Part shown: piece after piece, positions 35,001 to 43,167 of the stretch | Numbering within the stretch: the first letter of the stretch is position 1 | Layout: every line of letters begins with the position of its first letter | NCBI RefSeq assembly: GCF_004375085.3 | Contig: NZ_SNAQ03000016.1 | Coordinates: 62,001 to 126,000, forward strand | Direction of reading: 5' to 3' | From: Lewinella sp. W8 | GTDB taxonomy: Bacteria; Bacteroidota; Bacteroidia; Chitinophagales; Saprospiraceae | DNA: 64,000 bases | Made by a program: the position numbers and the translations under genes | Notes under the pieces: model-generated | Databases searched by the model: none | Seen by the model: only the letters and a program-made list of their open reading frames with translations | What the model was told of the DNA's origin: nothing

Positions 35001-36869
35001 GTCACTGCAGTCCAGGTATCCACAGCTGATCTCCAGGCGGTAGTTACCGCCCGGACCGGGATGTTGCTGATCCACCACGATGTAGTAGGTGCCGTTGGGG
35101 GCATCTTCGAGTACAATGCCCTCATTGTTGGTCTGGGTATTGGAGGTCGTACTGGCGCCAAGTACCTGATAGTTGTTACAATCTCCGGATAGCAGGAAAA
35201 TATCCATGTCCAGTCCGGGCGTCATGATTTCCAGGCCAATCTGGAGGTCACCGGCAGAGGTTTTTTGGAAGGTGTATACCCGGTCGGGGCCCAGCATTTG
35301 CACACTGGTGCCTCCGGGGTAACTGGTGATCTGGTTGCCGGCGCCAACGGTGGTTTCGTGGGGGAGATAGTCACCGCAATGAATGATGGTGGCTTCCTCA
35401 CACCAGTCGGAGGAGCCGTTACACGGACCGGTGGTGTATGACTGCACTCCGGCCGCATCCGCGTAGCAGGCGTTGATGTAGGTCGTTCCGTTACAACCAC
35501 AAACAAAGTTGGTTTCGGTACCACAATCGTCGGTGTCCGTGATGGCTCCCGGGTCAATACAGCCGGTGTTACAGCCCCCAGCCGTGTAGGACCGAACCCC
35601 CGCGGCCTCGGCCGCACAGGCATTGGCGTAGGTGGCGCCGTCGCAACCGCAAACCGGGTCGTATTGCTCCGTACACTGAAAGCTGATCTGGCCGTTGGCG
35701 AGGTTCAGGCTGGTACCACTGCTGACGACGATGAGGTTCGGGTCGTAGCAGCTACGGTCTTCGGGATTACAGATCCCGGGGGTATACATGGTGACGCCCG
35801 CGGCCTCGGCCGCGCACGCATTAGCGTAGGTCACTCCGTTGAACCCGCACACCGGAGCGTAGGCGTCCGGGCAGTTGGCTCCCGGGTCCATGGTAGCCGG
35901 GTCCAGTCCGGGGTGCCAGCAGGCCCCCGCCGTGTAGGAGGTGACGCCCGCAGCTTCCGCAAAGCAGCTGTTCAGGTAGGTATTTCCGTCAATGCCACAC
36001 ACAGGACTGACGGAGAAGGAACAGGACGCATCAGAGGATAAGTCAACCGTGGTGGTGGCCACCCGATAACTGTTCATGGCAGCGTCATAAAGAACCAGAC
36101 TGTCAATGGTAATGAAGGCATTGTTCAGGGAGCTGAGGTCCAGGTTGTCCGGTAACGGAAGGCGAATTCTGGAGATGGGAGCGAGCAGCACCCGGTTTTC
36201 GTGATTGTAGGCCGTAATCGTGACGTCCATCTGCTGGGCGCTGCTGTCGATACGCAGCCACTCCAGGATGCCAGCAGCATTTTGACTGGGGCCCTTGGCC
36301 ATCCGGCGGGCTTCGGTGCTGAAGTCGGACAGCAGACCCGCAGAGAAACTGGCGTGAAAGCTGATGCCGTGGAAGAAGGCAAAGTCCTCGGATTCCCGTC
36401 CGGCAATGTCCACGTCCAGCAGGAGCTCATTACCGCTGGCCGTGAGCTGAATACCGGCGGGGTTGAGGCTGAGGGTGGCAGCGTGATTACCCGAAGAGTC
36501 GGGGAGCTGATAGATGTGATCAGGTTGGGCGCCAGCGCGGGTGCGGTCTTGGTTGGCAACGAGCCCAATTAGGTCAGCGGCCGAGACCGTTCCGTCACCA
36601 TCAATATCACCGTAGGCAAAATTGTGGTCGCCCGGATAATTATCCGTCCAGGGGGATCCCATGGGCTGGGCGGTCCACTGAATGGAGGCTCCGGGGCGCT
36701 TTTCTCCCCGCGCGCCGTAGGCGTGCGCCCAATACAATAAATCAATACCATCGATGCTGCCGTTATCGCTAATGTCTCCGGGCCAGATTACAGAATCCTG
36801 GGCGGAAAGGGTTATGGAGGTGAGCGTTAATAGCGCAAAGAGGAAACCAGACGTAAACTTGCTTTGCAT
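29040..36869 (-). CDS. Giant secreted multidomain adhesin: dockerin-like, Kazal, PPC, SprB-like repeats, PKD, cohesin-like, T9SS sorting domain
   Basis: A 2609-residue exported protein. Order: signal peptide MQSKFTSGFLFALLTLTSITLSAQ; dockerin-like EF-hand pair (GDISDNGSIDGIDLLYWAHA, GDIDGDGTVSAADLIGLV); a cohesin-like beta domain; four Kazal-type modules (CxPVCGxxGxTYxNxCxAEAAGV); two PPC beta domains; about 15 Ig-like SprB-type repeats (10 of one kind, 5 of another); a PKD domain (YSWDFGDGN); cohesin-like and dockerin-like segments again; a type A T9SS sorting domain ending GKLVISR. Such proteins are surface adhesins or matrix proteins. No catalytic site is seen. The ATG at 36867-36869 is used for the signal peptide. 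Very high local repetition makes misassembly possible. Confidence 0.9.
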   Translation of the reverse strand: MQSKFTSGFLFALLTLTSITLSAQDSVIWPGDISDNGSIDGIDLLYWAHAYGARGEKRPGASIQWTAQPMGSPWTDNYPGDHNFAYGDIDGDGTVSAADLIGLVANQDRTRAGAQPDHIYQLPDSSGNHAATLSLNPAGIQLTASGNELLLDVDIAGRESEDFAFFHGISFHASFSAGLLSDFSTEARRMAKGPSQNAAGILEWLRIDSSAQQMDVTITAYNHENRVLLAPISRIRLPLPDNLDLSSLNNAFITIDSLVLYDAAMNSYRVATTTVDLSSDASCSFSVSPVCGIDGNTYLNSCFAEAAGVTSYTAGACWHPGLDPATMDPGANCPDAYAPVCGFNGVTYANACAAEAAGVTMYTPGICNPEDRSCYDPNLIVVSSGTSLNLANGQISFQCTEQYDPVCGCDGATYANACAAEAAGVRSYTAGGCNTGCIDPGAITDTDDCGTETNFVCGCNGTTYINACYADAAGVQSYTTGPCNGSSDWCEEATIIHCGDYLPHETTVGAGNQITSYPGGTSVQMLGPDRVYTFQKTSAGDLQIGLEIMTPGLDMDIFLLSGDCNNYQVLGASTTSNTQTNNEGIVLEDAPNGTYYIVVDQQHPGPGGNYRLEISCGYLDCSDRVPLSCGVPYNGNNAGGNDDVSTYTIGNTLNVENNGPEIIHTFTTTESGPVNILLSGLSANLELFLLSECDRGSGLAYSQNPGTQAEQISKVLPAGTYFVVVDGYNGAISDYTLTVDCSSDCQLSYQEISNTGTGCGQTSGSYQFQVFGGHPSYTAHYVGPVCRSAISHNGVFNFTHLPPGTYTVYVEDCNGCQLEFQFTISAGTGGLSGHLDPTDAGCGVEGRIGVTLNGGTAPFTVYLSGAANATLTTSQTSFGIAPLPAGTYTVTIVDANGCTFTDHATVGQAGGNLDVEVWAEPAGCDGSLGEIVVRNDHGALPFHVQLSGPVSGSTTVNGYNFRIRNLLPGAYVFTLTDALGCTFQEHVLVPDAGLEAQVSTTPANCSSPGAARVNISNGTPPYTINYFGPQSGTVNTSEAITVLNGLPAGSYTFSIWDAAGCDRSITAFVEDNGGALDFSINQSQVACGDNPSTLSFIISGGTPNYTITYTGTVDGSIVVGGNGTGTIDLPPGSYTFTATDFSGCSSTYSTTINGGLVEANVHSYLFANDCDQLDNIRTDISGSTGPYTVEVTASCPGQNRSFSSIDATFDLLNLPNCTYTIAVTDANGCTVTTSVTVNVDPDAGLLVLTPRNGACDGLGRIDLEVTGGDDPYFINWTGPISGSVNLAAQTYSVLDAPAGTYTFTLTNADGCEDTQTVTLNNGGNLEIISSLVTDDCGAPDQIWNDIEGGIGPYTVEVIRLCDNEEIDVEVINAGFEIFDVIPCDYKIIVTDASGCMTMETVTVYPYQLFNAIPADGICGQDGSIRVFVMNSTAEGPYDITYSGPVNGQVTDQDGDYTIMPLPAGTYTITVTDVNGCTETEVVTVNDLPSDLDLSTALINNECGQYNQLWNDISGGVGPYTVEVIRLCDNTVDTVFTIEGIEFELFDLEECEYKVIVTDAQGCMVMTTTTVEGGDPNLVNVTPVSGPCGEDGRIDLNFIRGTPPFEVVYTGPISGNNTVNGTQLSINDAPPGTYTLVITDANDCTETETVVLEETTNDLELSAALIYNECGQYNQIWIDIFNGTGPYAIEVIRLCDGTTLMDFVTGDVGFELFDLPPCDYKIIVTDAAGCMVMDTVTVFPAPVDLYDLTAISGECNELGSFTVDILRGTPPFTIVYNGPVSDSIVTTDTTYFRDNLPSGDYTVFLSDSLGCIETNQFTINNTTTDLDLVTSLIFNDCNQLNQLWNDINGGVPPFLVEVFRLCDDVVDTTFTTTEREFELFDRMPCEYKIKVTDATGCMDMENIVVQPTNADLFDLRIDNSCDSSGFYVDFIAGAPPYRVVVSGPIQEQFLDVTEDLYIPAPPGDYMLRAWSSDGCNEMTFRGLVGGGTGDLPEINFSYEADGLALLLENNSSPGNYSWDFGDGNTSEEEEPIHVYDNSGTYNVCLTAENDCGPLTVCREIQISDAGSLQLIIGGGSGSVGNSVSIPVALQGADNLATIAGTFSLELPDLATITGVTAGAILPQYNPDNQSFTFVAGDAEGIDLHDNVTVLFFIQLDLGTTLGTSEILLADAPVSLEISSVTDGVPVLRAVNYLPGFVTVTENSLGIISSMAYTMDDEVIENTEFQLSEPGGTYVATLPENEVGIPTTLTGLGLDRMYYIEPVREGDPRNGLSTFEIFLGQRYLLGYDVPQIYHPMQVVGLDVNCSQSFSNLDLFLLQRLLIGDLTEIPGCQPWAFVPQSHEFPQDWDRSNVFPAPRRAEFVLEGDTMVMFTGIKTGDILADADVGRASGTLPLRYELPRSVNRGEAFDLFLHLETAADLVSLQGQLAIAPGYELVEVEGIALEEPQFGQDRTGDLMVSWFSSEGTPRLLRPETPVLRLRLRALRASRNPSEVITFRQGGLSAEAYDGQYRPLTPELTEIRTPDALAFRVYPAQPNPAKEFVDLRFDLPTESAVNLRLLDALGRPVMERRQMFSAGAHQIRLDLLGLPNGAYHYLISADRESVSGKLVISR
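30910..34648 (-). repeat. SprB-like repeat array inside the giant adhesin
   Basis: About fifteen units of 75-80 codons. Five early 'A' units are followed by four A-B alternations and a last A. A units carry the words GTPPFxVxYTGP and LPAGTYTxTxTDxxGC; B units carry NQLWNDIxGGVGPYTVEVIRLCD, FELFDLxxCxYKIIVTDAxGCM. B units 3 and 4 are nearly identical over long stretches. Each unit holds a conserved cysteine pair. Confidence 0.85.
35415..36030 (-). other. Four Kazal-type modules in the giant adhesin
   Basis: Four cysteine-rich modules follow one another, each with C-(5-7)-PVCG-x(2)-G-x-TY-x-N-x-C-x-AEAAGV and a closing YTxGxC: SPVCGIDGNTYLNSC, APVCGFNGVTYANAC, DPVCGCDGATYANAC, NFVCGCNGTTYINAC. 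The spacing is that of Kazal serine-protease-inhibitor domains. Confidence 0.8.
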
Positions 36870-37553
36870 AGTGTCAGTTGATGGGATGTGTGGTACGGGT
36901 ATATCCGTTGGCGCGTCCATCCGTTACGGATTTCCCCGGCCAAGTTGCTTTTAGGTTGCCTTTTTCAATACGAGAGGTAAGCGTGTGATGTTCGGTCCAG
37001 CTATGCGCCGCATAACGACAAAAAAAATCCCTCGATGGGACGGAATGCTCCGTATTTAGTCACGAAGTCAGTAAACAAAAGTCAGACCTAAAGATAAGGG
37101 CTTCTGAGGGAGGGCGAGGCATAATCTTCCCGAAATCTACCTTACGTAAAGTTTTCCCTACCGTTTCCCGGAAAAACGCTTCGGTCTTTAATTCGGGAGC
37201 CGCCCCCCGACCGGGCAGCCACCCGCAATCCCACTACCTGGCCTCCGGAATAAGCGTTGCACCTGCACGCCGTTGCCAAAGGCTAGTCGCACAAGCACGC
37301 CGCGGCATTGTCAGACAATCAGCGATCCCGACGCGCTTAGCGACCACCGAAGGGAGCTGCGAAGCAAAACTCGGGACCGTTGCCGGGGGCTAGTCGCGTA
37401 AACCCTCCGGGCGCCGAAAAACTTCCCAGGGGAGATCGACCTCATTCGCCCTGATGAGGGCGGGGCAGAGCACGGAGGTGCAGTCAGGGAAACGGAGTGG
37501 CGGGCTTGTCCTATATTTATGCAGCACTAAAGCACTGCGAAAAACCACCCATC
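36870..37553. other. Intergenic region between divergent genes
   Basis: No gene recognised in these 684 bp. A 20-bp imperfect direct repeat (CGTTGCC...GGCTAGTCGC) occurs at 37271-37290 and 37378-37397, and a small ATTGTCAGACAAT palindrome lies at 37308-37320. TATATTTA at 37512 could be a -7 box for the isomerase gene. Confidence 0.4.
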
Positions 37554-38537
37554 ATGCAAAGACGAACTTTTCTTCGGAATACCTCAAAAACGGGCCTCGG
37601 CCTCGGCCTGATTGGCACCCTCGGATACCTGGGATGCGGAACGAACGCGGAAGCCGAAATGGCGGATGCCGAAAGCGAGGCGACCACGGAAGCCGACGCG
37701 GCCGCCGAGCTGTGGTTCAACATCAGCCTGGCCCAGTGGAGCCTCCACAAGACCTTCTTTGCCGGAGAACTGGACAACCTCGACTTCGCCAAAATCGCCC
37801 GCGAGCGCTACGATATCGGGGGCGTCGAATACGTCAACCAGTTCTTCGCGGATAAGGCACAAGACATGACCTACCTCGGGGAAATGAAGCAGCGGGCGGC
37901 GGACCACGATGTCCAGTCCCTGCTGATCATGGTGGACCGGGAAGGAAACCTCGGAGACACGGACGCGGCCGCCAGAATGCAGGCCGTGGAAAACCACTAC
38001 AAATGGGTGGACGCCGCCAAGTTTTTGGGGTGCCACAGCATCCGGGTGAACGCCGCCGGGCAGGGTACAGCCGAAGAAGTCGCCAAAGCCGCTACGGAGG
38101 GACTGGCCAAGCTCTCCGAATACGGAAAACAGGCCGACATCAACGTCATCGTGGAAAACCACGGGGGATACAGCAGCGACGGCAGCTGGCTGGCGGGCGT
38201 CATTGCCGCTACGGGCATGGACAATTGCGGCACGCTGCCCGACTTCGGCAATTTCTGCATGGAGCGCGGGGAAGACGGCTGCGCCAAAATGTACGATCGT
38301 TACCAGGGCATTACCGAGTTAATGCCCTACGCCAAGGCGGTTTCCGCCAAGTCCCACAACTTTGGTCCCGACGGCTACGAGCGCGACAGTGACTACCACC
38401 GAATCCTTAAGATCGTGAAGGACGCGGGCTACACCGGCTGGATCGGCATCGAATATGAGGGCAGCGGACTGAGTGAGGATGAGGGCATCAAGGCCACCAA
38501 GAAGCTGTTGGAAATGGCCGGACGGGAAGTGGGGTAG
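37554..38537 (+). CDS. Sugar phosphate isomerase/epimerase family (TIM barrel), Tat-type lipoprotein signal
   Basis: A 327-residue protein. [21 protein letters not shown] is a Tat signal (RRTFLR) ending near GYLGCG, which could be a lipobox, then an Ala/Glu/Asp linker. The barrel has [44 protein letters not shown] and [10 protein letters not shown], with the metal-binding E/D/H positions of the xylose-isomerase-like superfamily, and ends [18 protein letters not shown]. The substrate is unknown. It resembles the isomerase at 2312-3205 in signal type but the two are not close copies. Monocistronic. Confidence 0.85.
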   Translation: MQRRTFLRNTSKTGLGLGLIGTLGYLGCGTNAEAEMADAESEATTEADAAAELWFNISLAQWSLHKTFFAGELDNLDFAKIARERYDIGGVEYVNQFFADKAQDMTYLGEMKQRAADHDVQSLLIMVDREGNLGDTDAAARMQAVENHYKWVDAAKFLGCHSIRVNAAGQGTAEEVAKAATEGLAKLSEYGKQADINVIVENHGGYSSDGSWLAGVIAATGMDNCGTLPDFGNFCMERGEDGCAKMYDRYQGITELMPYAKAVSAKSHNFGPDGYERDSDYHRILKIVKDAGYTGWIGIEYEGSGLSEDEGIKATKKLLEMAGREVG

Positions 38538-38634
38538 ACACCGGCTACTTCCGGAAAATATCACTTAACGGCAGTAGTGTAACGCACCCGCAGATGGAGG
38601 TATTAAAGTCCAGCACGGTGTGCGTGCCACCTAC

Positions 38635-38642
38635 TATATTTG
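38635..38642 (+). promoter_or_regulatory. Possible -7 box directly before the EAD11-like gene
   Basis: TATATTTG fits TAnnTTTG and lies only 6 bases before the ATG at 38649, so the transcript would be leaderless or nearly so. No TTTG was found at -33. Confidence 0.35.
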
Positions 38643-38648
38643 TTATCC

Positions 38649-39572
38649 ATGCCCGCTAATTCAGAATTATACGAGAAGGTCAGTGAACTGATCGCCGAAA
38701 ACAAGATCAATTCGGCCATTGAGCTGCTGCAGGAAGAGTTGCCGCGCCTGAAGGATTCCGGTGCCGACCACTACCACGCGGCCCTGTTGCTGATGCAGGA
38801 TTTCAACGACATCCAGCAACGGAAAATCAACGGCTTGCTGGTGGCCGAAGCCGAAGACCGTGCCTTCTCCCTGCGCCTGCTGGAATTTGCCCGTGGACTG
38901 AAGATCGGCCGCAACGTTCCGCCCCCGCCACCCCCCAGTCCGGACCCCCTGCGCGTGGCCCAACCGGCCTACGCCTCCACGCCGCAGCGGGGGCCATCGG
39001 GCAAGAGTGGCCCTTCCGTGGGGCAGGTATTACTTTACGTGCTGGCCGCCCTCGGCGGCCTGGTGGTGATTGGCCTACTGGTGCAGGGTGAAGAGGACGA
39101 TCCGGGAACTCAAGCCCTATCGGCTTACGAAGCTCCCGCTTCGGTGACCACTACGCCCCCCGCCAGCACCACGGAGGTGGAGCCCGAACCCCGCCCGCAA
39201 CGGGAAACCACTCCGGCACCGGCTCAGCGGGAGACGACCCCGCCTCCGGCCCAACGGGTGCAGGAACGTACCCCCGCTCCCCGTCAGAAAACGGCTCTGG
39301 AGCAACTGGGGGGGACCGTCTGGTATCACAGCGAATTATCATTAGTTCGCTTTTCGGCCGACGGAACGATCGGGGATTACCTAAACGGCCTAGGCGGCTT
39401 CGCCTACGTCGGCCAGGAGCCCGGCGGGGCTATCTACGGCAACTGGGTCAATACCGCTACGGGCCTGACGGGCACTTTCCGCATTGAGCCGCCCTTTACC
39501 GACGACGAAATCGTGATGCAGAGCCGGGACGTCTTCGGGAACGAGTTCGCCTATTTGCTCACCCGCCAGTAG
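38649..39572 (+). CDS. Membrane protein with N-terminal effector-associated (EAD11-like) domain
   Basis: A 307-residue protein in four parts. Residues 1-90 are helical and resemble effector-associated domain 11 of bacterial conflict systems (VSELIAENKINSAIELLQEE, then ALLLMQDFNDIQQRKING and RAFSLRLLEFARGL). Residues about 120-142 are a membrane helix (VLLYVLAALGGLVVIGLLVQG). A long Pro/Thr/Gln linker follows with repeats of QRETTPAPA type, then a compact C-terminal beta domain (GGTVWYHSELSLVRFSADGTIG, GGAIYGNWVNTATGLTGTFRI). EAD domains pair adaptors with effectors; here no effector lies next door. The ATG at 38649 is preferred to a TTG at 38640. Confidence 0.65.
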   Translation: MPANSELYEKVSELIAENKINSAIELLQEELPRLKDSGADHYHAALLLMQDFNDIQQRKINGLLVAEAEDRAFSLRLLEFARGLKIGRNVPPPPPPSPDPLRVAQPAYASTPQRGPSGKSGPSVGQVLLYVLAALGGLVVIGLLVQGEEDDPGTQALSAYEAPASVTTTPPASTTEVEPEPRPQRETTPAPAQRETTPPPAQRVQERTPAPRQKTALEQLGGTVWYHSELSLVRFSADGTIGDYLNGLGGFAYVGQEPGGAIYGNWVNTATGLTGTFRIEPPFTDDEIVMQSRDVFGNEFAYLLTRQ

Positions 39573-39584
39573 GGGTAAAAGAAA

Positions 39585-39636
39585 AGCCCTTTTTGCGGTA
39601 CGGCGATCCGTATGCTCCGCAAAAAGGGCTATTTTT
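39585..39636 (+). terminator. Intrinsic terminator, possibly bidirectional
   Basis: A perfect 14-bp stem (AGCCCTTTTTGCGG / CCGCAAAAAGGGCT) around an 18-base loop, followed by ATTTTT on the plus strand and preceded by AAAA, so it can serve both the EAD11-like gene and accC from the other side. Confidence 0.75.
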
Positions 39637-39690
39637 CGTAAGGCCGATCCCTGGTGGATCAACCGCCGGGCGTCCCCGTAGTCACGTTGA

Positions 39691-41046
39691 TTATTTTCCG
39701 GTGGGCATTTCCTGTTGCCCCAACCATCCCGTATCGAAGTTGCCTTCCCGGAAGTCGGGCTGCTGCATGAGCCACTGGTGGAAGGGCACTGTGGTTTTCA
39801 CGCCTTCGATGATGAATTCATCCAGCGCCCGCTCCATCTTGGTGATGGCTTCTTCCCGGGTCGGGGCCCTGACGATTAATTTGGCGATCATACTGTCGTA
39901 GTAGGGAGGGATGGTGTAGCCCGCGTAAACGTGGGTGTCCACCCGTACCCCATGTCCCTTGGAGGAGTGGAAGCTGGAAATTTTACCGGGACTGGGACGG
40001 AATTCATTCCAGGGGTCCTCGGCGTTGATCCGGCATTCAATGGCGTGTCCTTTGGGGTAGTAGTTGCTGCCGGAGAGGTGCTCTCCGTAGGCAATCTTGA
40101 TCTGCTCCTTGATCAGGTCATGGTCAATCACCTCCTCCGTGACCGGGTGCTCTACCTGAATCCGGGTGTTCATTTCCATGAAGTAAAAGTTACGGTCGGC
40201 GTCCACCAGGAATTCTACCGTCCCTACACCTTCGTAGTTGATGGCTTTTCCCGCCTGGATGGCGGCCTCGCCCATCCGTTCCCGCAGCTCGTCGGTCATG
40301 AAGGGGCTGGGGCATTCTTCCACCAGTTTCTGGTGACGGCGCTGCACGGAGCAGTCCCGTTCACTAAGGTGAATGACCTTCCCATACTGGTCGCCGATGA
40401 CCTGAATCTCGATGTGGCGGGGTTCTACGATGTATTTCTCCATGTAGATACCGTCGTTCCCGAAGGCGGCCTTGGCTTCCGCGCGGGCGCTGTCCCAGGC
40501 CGCCACGAAGTCTTCTTCCCGCTTGATGATGCGCATCCCCTTACCACCGCCACCGGCGGTGGCCTTGATCATTACGGGGTAGCCCATCTCCTTGGCCTGT
40601 GCCATGCCGTCTTCGGGGCCCTTGAGGAGCTCTCCGTTACCCGGTACTACGGGGACGCCCGCCTTGATCATGGTGTCTTTGGCGGTGATCTTGTCGCCCA
40701 TCTGCCGAATTTGCTCGGGGCGGGGACCAATGAACTTGATGCCGTACTCTTCACAGACCTCGGCAAAGTCGGCGTTCTCAGACAGGAAGCCGTAGCCGGG
40801 GTGAACGGCGTCGGCGTTAGTGATTTCTACCGCCGCCATGATCTTGGGGATGCTCAGGTAGCTATCCGTGGAGGAGGGCGGACCGATACAGACCGCCTCG
40901 TCGGCAAAGCGGACGTGGAGGCTCTCTCGGTCGGCGGTGGAATAAATCGCTACGGTCTTGATGCCCATTTCCCGACAGGTACGGATAATGCGCAGCGCGA
41001 TTTCGCCGCGATTGGCGATGAGGATTTTTTTGAACTTCTCAGCCAT
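39691..41046 (-). CDS. accC: Acetyl-CoA carboxylase biotin carboxylase subunit
   Basis: A 451-residue ATP-grasp biotin carboxylase, which carboxylates the biotin on AccB. It has the N-terminal [18 protein letters not shown], the [15 protein letters not shown] block, the glycine-rich ATP loop [13 protein letters not shown], and the catalytic [14 protein letters not shown] with the conserved R and E. The carboxy domain [25 protein letters not shown] is complete. The ATG at 41044-41046 (MAEKFKKIL) is the family start. It follows accB by 104 bp. Confidence 0.96.
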   Translation of the reverse strand: MAEKFKKILIANRGEIALRIIRTCREMGIKTVAIYSTADRESLHVRFADEAVCIGPPSSTDSYLSIPKIMAAVEITNADAVHPGYGFLSENADFAEVCEEYGIKFIGPRPEQIRQMGDKITAKDTMIKAGVPVVPGNGELLKGPEDGMAQAKEMGYPVMIKATAGGGGKGMRIIKREEDFVAAWDSARAEAKAAFGNDGIYMEKYIVEPRHIEIQVIGDQYGKVIHLSERDCSVQRRHQKLVEECPSPFMTDELRERMGEAAIQAGKAINYEGVGTVEFLVDADRNFYFMEMNTRIQVEHPVTEEVIDHDLIKEQIKIAYGEHLSGSNYYPKGHAIECRINAEDPWNEFRPSPGKISSFHSSKGHGVRVDTHVYAGYTIPPYYDSMIAKLIVRAPTREEAITKMERALDEFIIEGVKTTVPFHQWLMQQPDFREGNFDTGWLGQQEMPTGK

Positions 41047-41150
41047 ACGGGGGCAGTATTTCAATAGTCGGGACGTGCCTTATGGATAAAGCACGACACC
41101 GAAAATTTGACGAATTGAAAAGAAATCAGGTCGTGGTGTTCACTCCTCGC

Positions 41151-41672
41151 TTAGGAGGGATCGACCAGGAAGAGGGGCTGATCGTACTCGATGGGCTGGG
41201 CGTCTTCGACCAGCACCTTAACGATCTTTCCGGCCACTTCGGACTCAATTTCGTTGAAGAGCTTCATCGCCTCGACGATGCATACCGTATCTCCCTTGCT
41301 GATGGAATCTCCCACCTTTACGTAGGCGTCCTTGTCCGGGGAAGAAGAGCGATAGAAGGTTCCGATCATGGGAGATTTGATCTCCACGTACTTGCTTTCA
41401 TCACTGGCGGCGGCAGCGGGTGCGGCGGCGGGCGCAGGTGCCGCGACTGTTGGTGCGGGAGCCGGCGCGGCGGGTGCTGGTGCGGGAGCAAATCCCGGAC
41501 TTACGGCGGGGCCGGGCACGTTGATGATCGAGGGGGCGGTAGTTTCGCGGACTCCCGCAGTGTAAGACTTACCCCGGATGTGCAGGGTAATTTCCTTGTT
41601 TTTGTACTTAAACTCTGCAAGCTCCGTTTTGGCCACGAGCTTGATCAGATCCTGAATCTCTTTCTGGGTCAT
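41151..41672 (-). CDS. accB: Acetyl-CoA carboxylase biotin carboxyl carrier protein
   Basis: A 173-residue BCCP. The N-terminal helical part ([21 protein letters not shown]) is followed by a mobile Pro/Ala linker at about residues 52-90 and the biotinyl domain. The biotin-accepting lysine is K137 in [13 protein letters not shown], and the [15 protein letters not shown] loop with the thumb region is present. It begins 6 bp after the efp stop, so both are in one transcript with accC, an order shared by many Bacteroidota. Confidence 0.97.
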   Translation of the reverse strand: MTQKEIQDLIKLVAKTELAEFKYKNKEITLHIRGKSYTAGVRETTAPSIINVPGPAVSPGFAPAPAPAAPAPAPTVAAPAPAAAPAAAASDESKYVEIKSPMIGTFYRSSSPDKDAYVKVGDSISKGDTVCIVEAMKLFNEIESEVAGKIVKVLVEDAQPIEYDQPLFLVDPS

Positions 41673-41678
41673 GCAGTC

Positions 41679-42245
41679 TTACTTTTTTACGCGTTCAACG
41701 TAGGAATTAGAACGGGTGTCAATTTTGATCATGTCACCGGTATTGATGAACAGGGGGACGCGAATCTCCACTCCCGTTTCTACCGTCGCGGGTTTCAGGG
41801 TGTTCGTTGCCGTATCTCCCTTCACGCCCGGCTCGGTGTAAGTTACTTCCATTTCCACATATTGTGGCAGGTCCAGGGTGAGGGGGTTGTCATCTTCGGT
41901 ATTGAACAAGACGTCCACGGTGTCTCCCTCCCGGAGCATTCCCGGATTGTCGATCATCTTTTCGTTGATCATCGCCTGCTCGTAGGTGTCGGCGTTCATG
42001 AAGTGAAAGCCCATGTCGTCCTTGTAGAGGAACTGCATTTTATGGCGCTCCACCCGAACTTCCTCGATCTTATGACCGGCGGGGAAGGTGTGGTCCAGGA
42101 CGCGTCCCGTGGAAAGGCTTTTGATTTTGGTCCGCACAAATGCAGCACCTTTTCCGGGCTTCACGTGCTGGAACTCTACGATGGTGTAGATGTCGTGGTT
42201 GTGGCGGAAGGTAAATCCATTTCGGATATCCGAAGAACTGGCCAT
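41679..42245 (-). CDS. efp: Elongation factor P
   Basis: A 188-residue EF-P, which binds between P and E sites and relieves stalling at polyproline. Domain I has the loop HVKPGKGAAFVRTK with K32 at its tip; domains II-III have YEQAMINEKMIDN, YVEMEVTYTEPGVKGDTATNTLKPATVETG and the closing KIDTRSNSYVERV. Length is normal. The ATG at 42243-42245 is used; an upstream in-frame start would add 39 unrelated residues. First gene of efp-accB-accC. Confidence 0.97.
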   Translation of the reverse strand: MASSSDIRNGFTFRHNHDIYTIVEFQHVKPGKGAAFVRTKIKSLSTGRVLDHTFPAGHKIEEVRVERHKMQFLYKDDMGFHFMNADTYEQAMINEKMIDNPGMLREGDTVDVLFNTEDDNPLTLDLPQYVEMEVTYTEPGVKGDTATNTLKPATVETGVEIRVPLFINTGDMIKIDTRSNSYVERVKK

Positions 42246-42394
42246 TATATATGGTTTAGCGGGTCTAAGTACCGATTTACGGTGCCTAAACCACCGAATT
42301 TTCGCGTTTTGCAGCGCGAAGATAAGCAACGACGGGTTAAGCACTAATTTTGCCACCCTCACTCGCTTCTTTTCCTTACGGTCTCCAGGGGTAA

Positions 42395-43114
42395 TTATTC
42401 CGGCAGTCCGTCGTTATCGGCGAAGCTGTAGTAATCCCTTCCGGCAATGATGACGTGATCGAGGATGTGCAAATCCAGGCTTTTCGCCGCCAGGCAGAGC
42501 TTGCGGGTCAGCCTAACGTCGGCTTCACTGGGGAAGGCCTGCCCGCTGGGGTGGTTGTGGGCGAGTACCAGCGAGGTGATGCTCCCGTGACCAAGCGCCA
42601 TACGGAAGATCGTTTTCGCGTCCGCTACGGTGCCGGTAGTGCCTCCCCGGCTCACGAGGTGCGCGCCGAGTAATTTGTTCGCCCGGTTGAGGCACAGAAT
42701 ATGAAATTCTTCGTGGTTCAGATCGGCCAGGACGGGCCGCAGGTAGTGAAAGGCATCTTCGCTGTTGGTAATCTTGGCTCCTTTACGCATCTGCGCGGCA
42801 TCCCGCCGACGGGCCAGCTCAAAGGCCGCCACCAGACGCATGGCCCCGACCTGCCCGATACCCGGTTGCCGCCGGAAATCCTGCAGGGAGAAGCGGGCCA
42901 TCAGGTGTAAGTCCCGGTGGGCGCTGGTCAGTAGCTGGCGAGATACCTGTAGGGCGGAAAGCCCCGGGATGCCGCTACCCAGTAAGACGGCCAGTAACTC
43001 AGAGTCCGACAATTGCCGGACGCCAAATTGTTGTAGCCGCTCGCGGGGTTGGTCGGCGGGGGGAAGGTCCTGAATACGAAAGTTGAGTTCCTCGGGGAGG
43101 GAATAATTGGCCAT
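42395..43114 (-). CDS. radC: RadC family (JAB/MPN) protein
   Basis: A 239-residue RadC. The N-terminal helix-hairpin-helix part (DQPRERLQQFGVRQLSDSELLAVLLGSG, RQPGIGQVGAMRLVAAFELARR) is followed by the MPN/JAMM domain with NHEEFHILCLN and the metal motif HNHPSGQAFPSEAD. RadC proteins carry a metalloprotease-like fold; their role in DNA repair is disputed. The ATG at 43112-43114 is the family start. It follows the OmpA/PD40 gene by 53 bp on the same strand. Confidence 0.95.
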   Translation of the reverse strand: MANYSLPEELNFRIQDLPPADQPRERLQQFGVRQLSDSELLAVLLGSGIPGLSALQVSRQLLTSAHRDLHLMARFSLQDFRRQPGIGQVGAMRLVAAFELARRRDAAQMRKGAKITNSEDAFHYLRPVLADLNHEEFHILCLNRANKLLGAHLVSRGGTTGTVADAKTIFRMALGHGSITSLVLAHNHPSGQAFPSEADVRLTRKLCLAAKSLDLHILDHVIIAGRDYYSFADNDGLPE

Positions 43115-43167
43115 GGGCGCAGAAGGAAGCGCGGCACCGGGAACATTTTGCCCGATAAAGATAAGCA

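Noticed and set aside
29040-36869. Possible cellulosome scaffold
   Set aside because: Dockerin and cohesin words are weak and there are no catalytic modules or nearby glycoside hydrolases; adhesin reading fits better.
39931-41067. Long + strand frame over accC
   Set aside because: Antisense of a highly conserved gene; no domain.
38649-41672. A complete defence island around the EAD11-like gene
   Set aside because: Neighbours are housekeeping genes (isomerase, accC, accB); no NACHT, TIR, nuclease or peptidase effector is present in the window.
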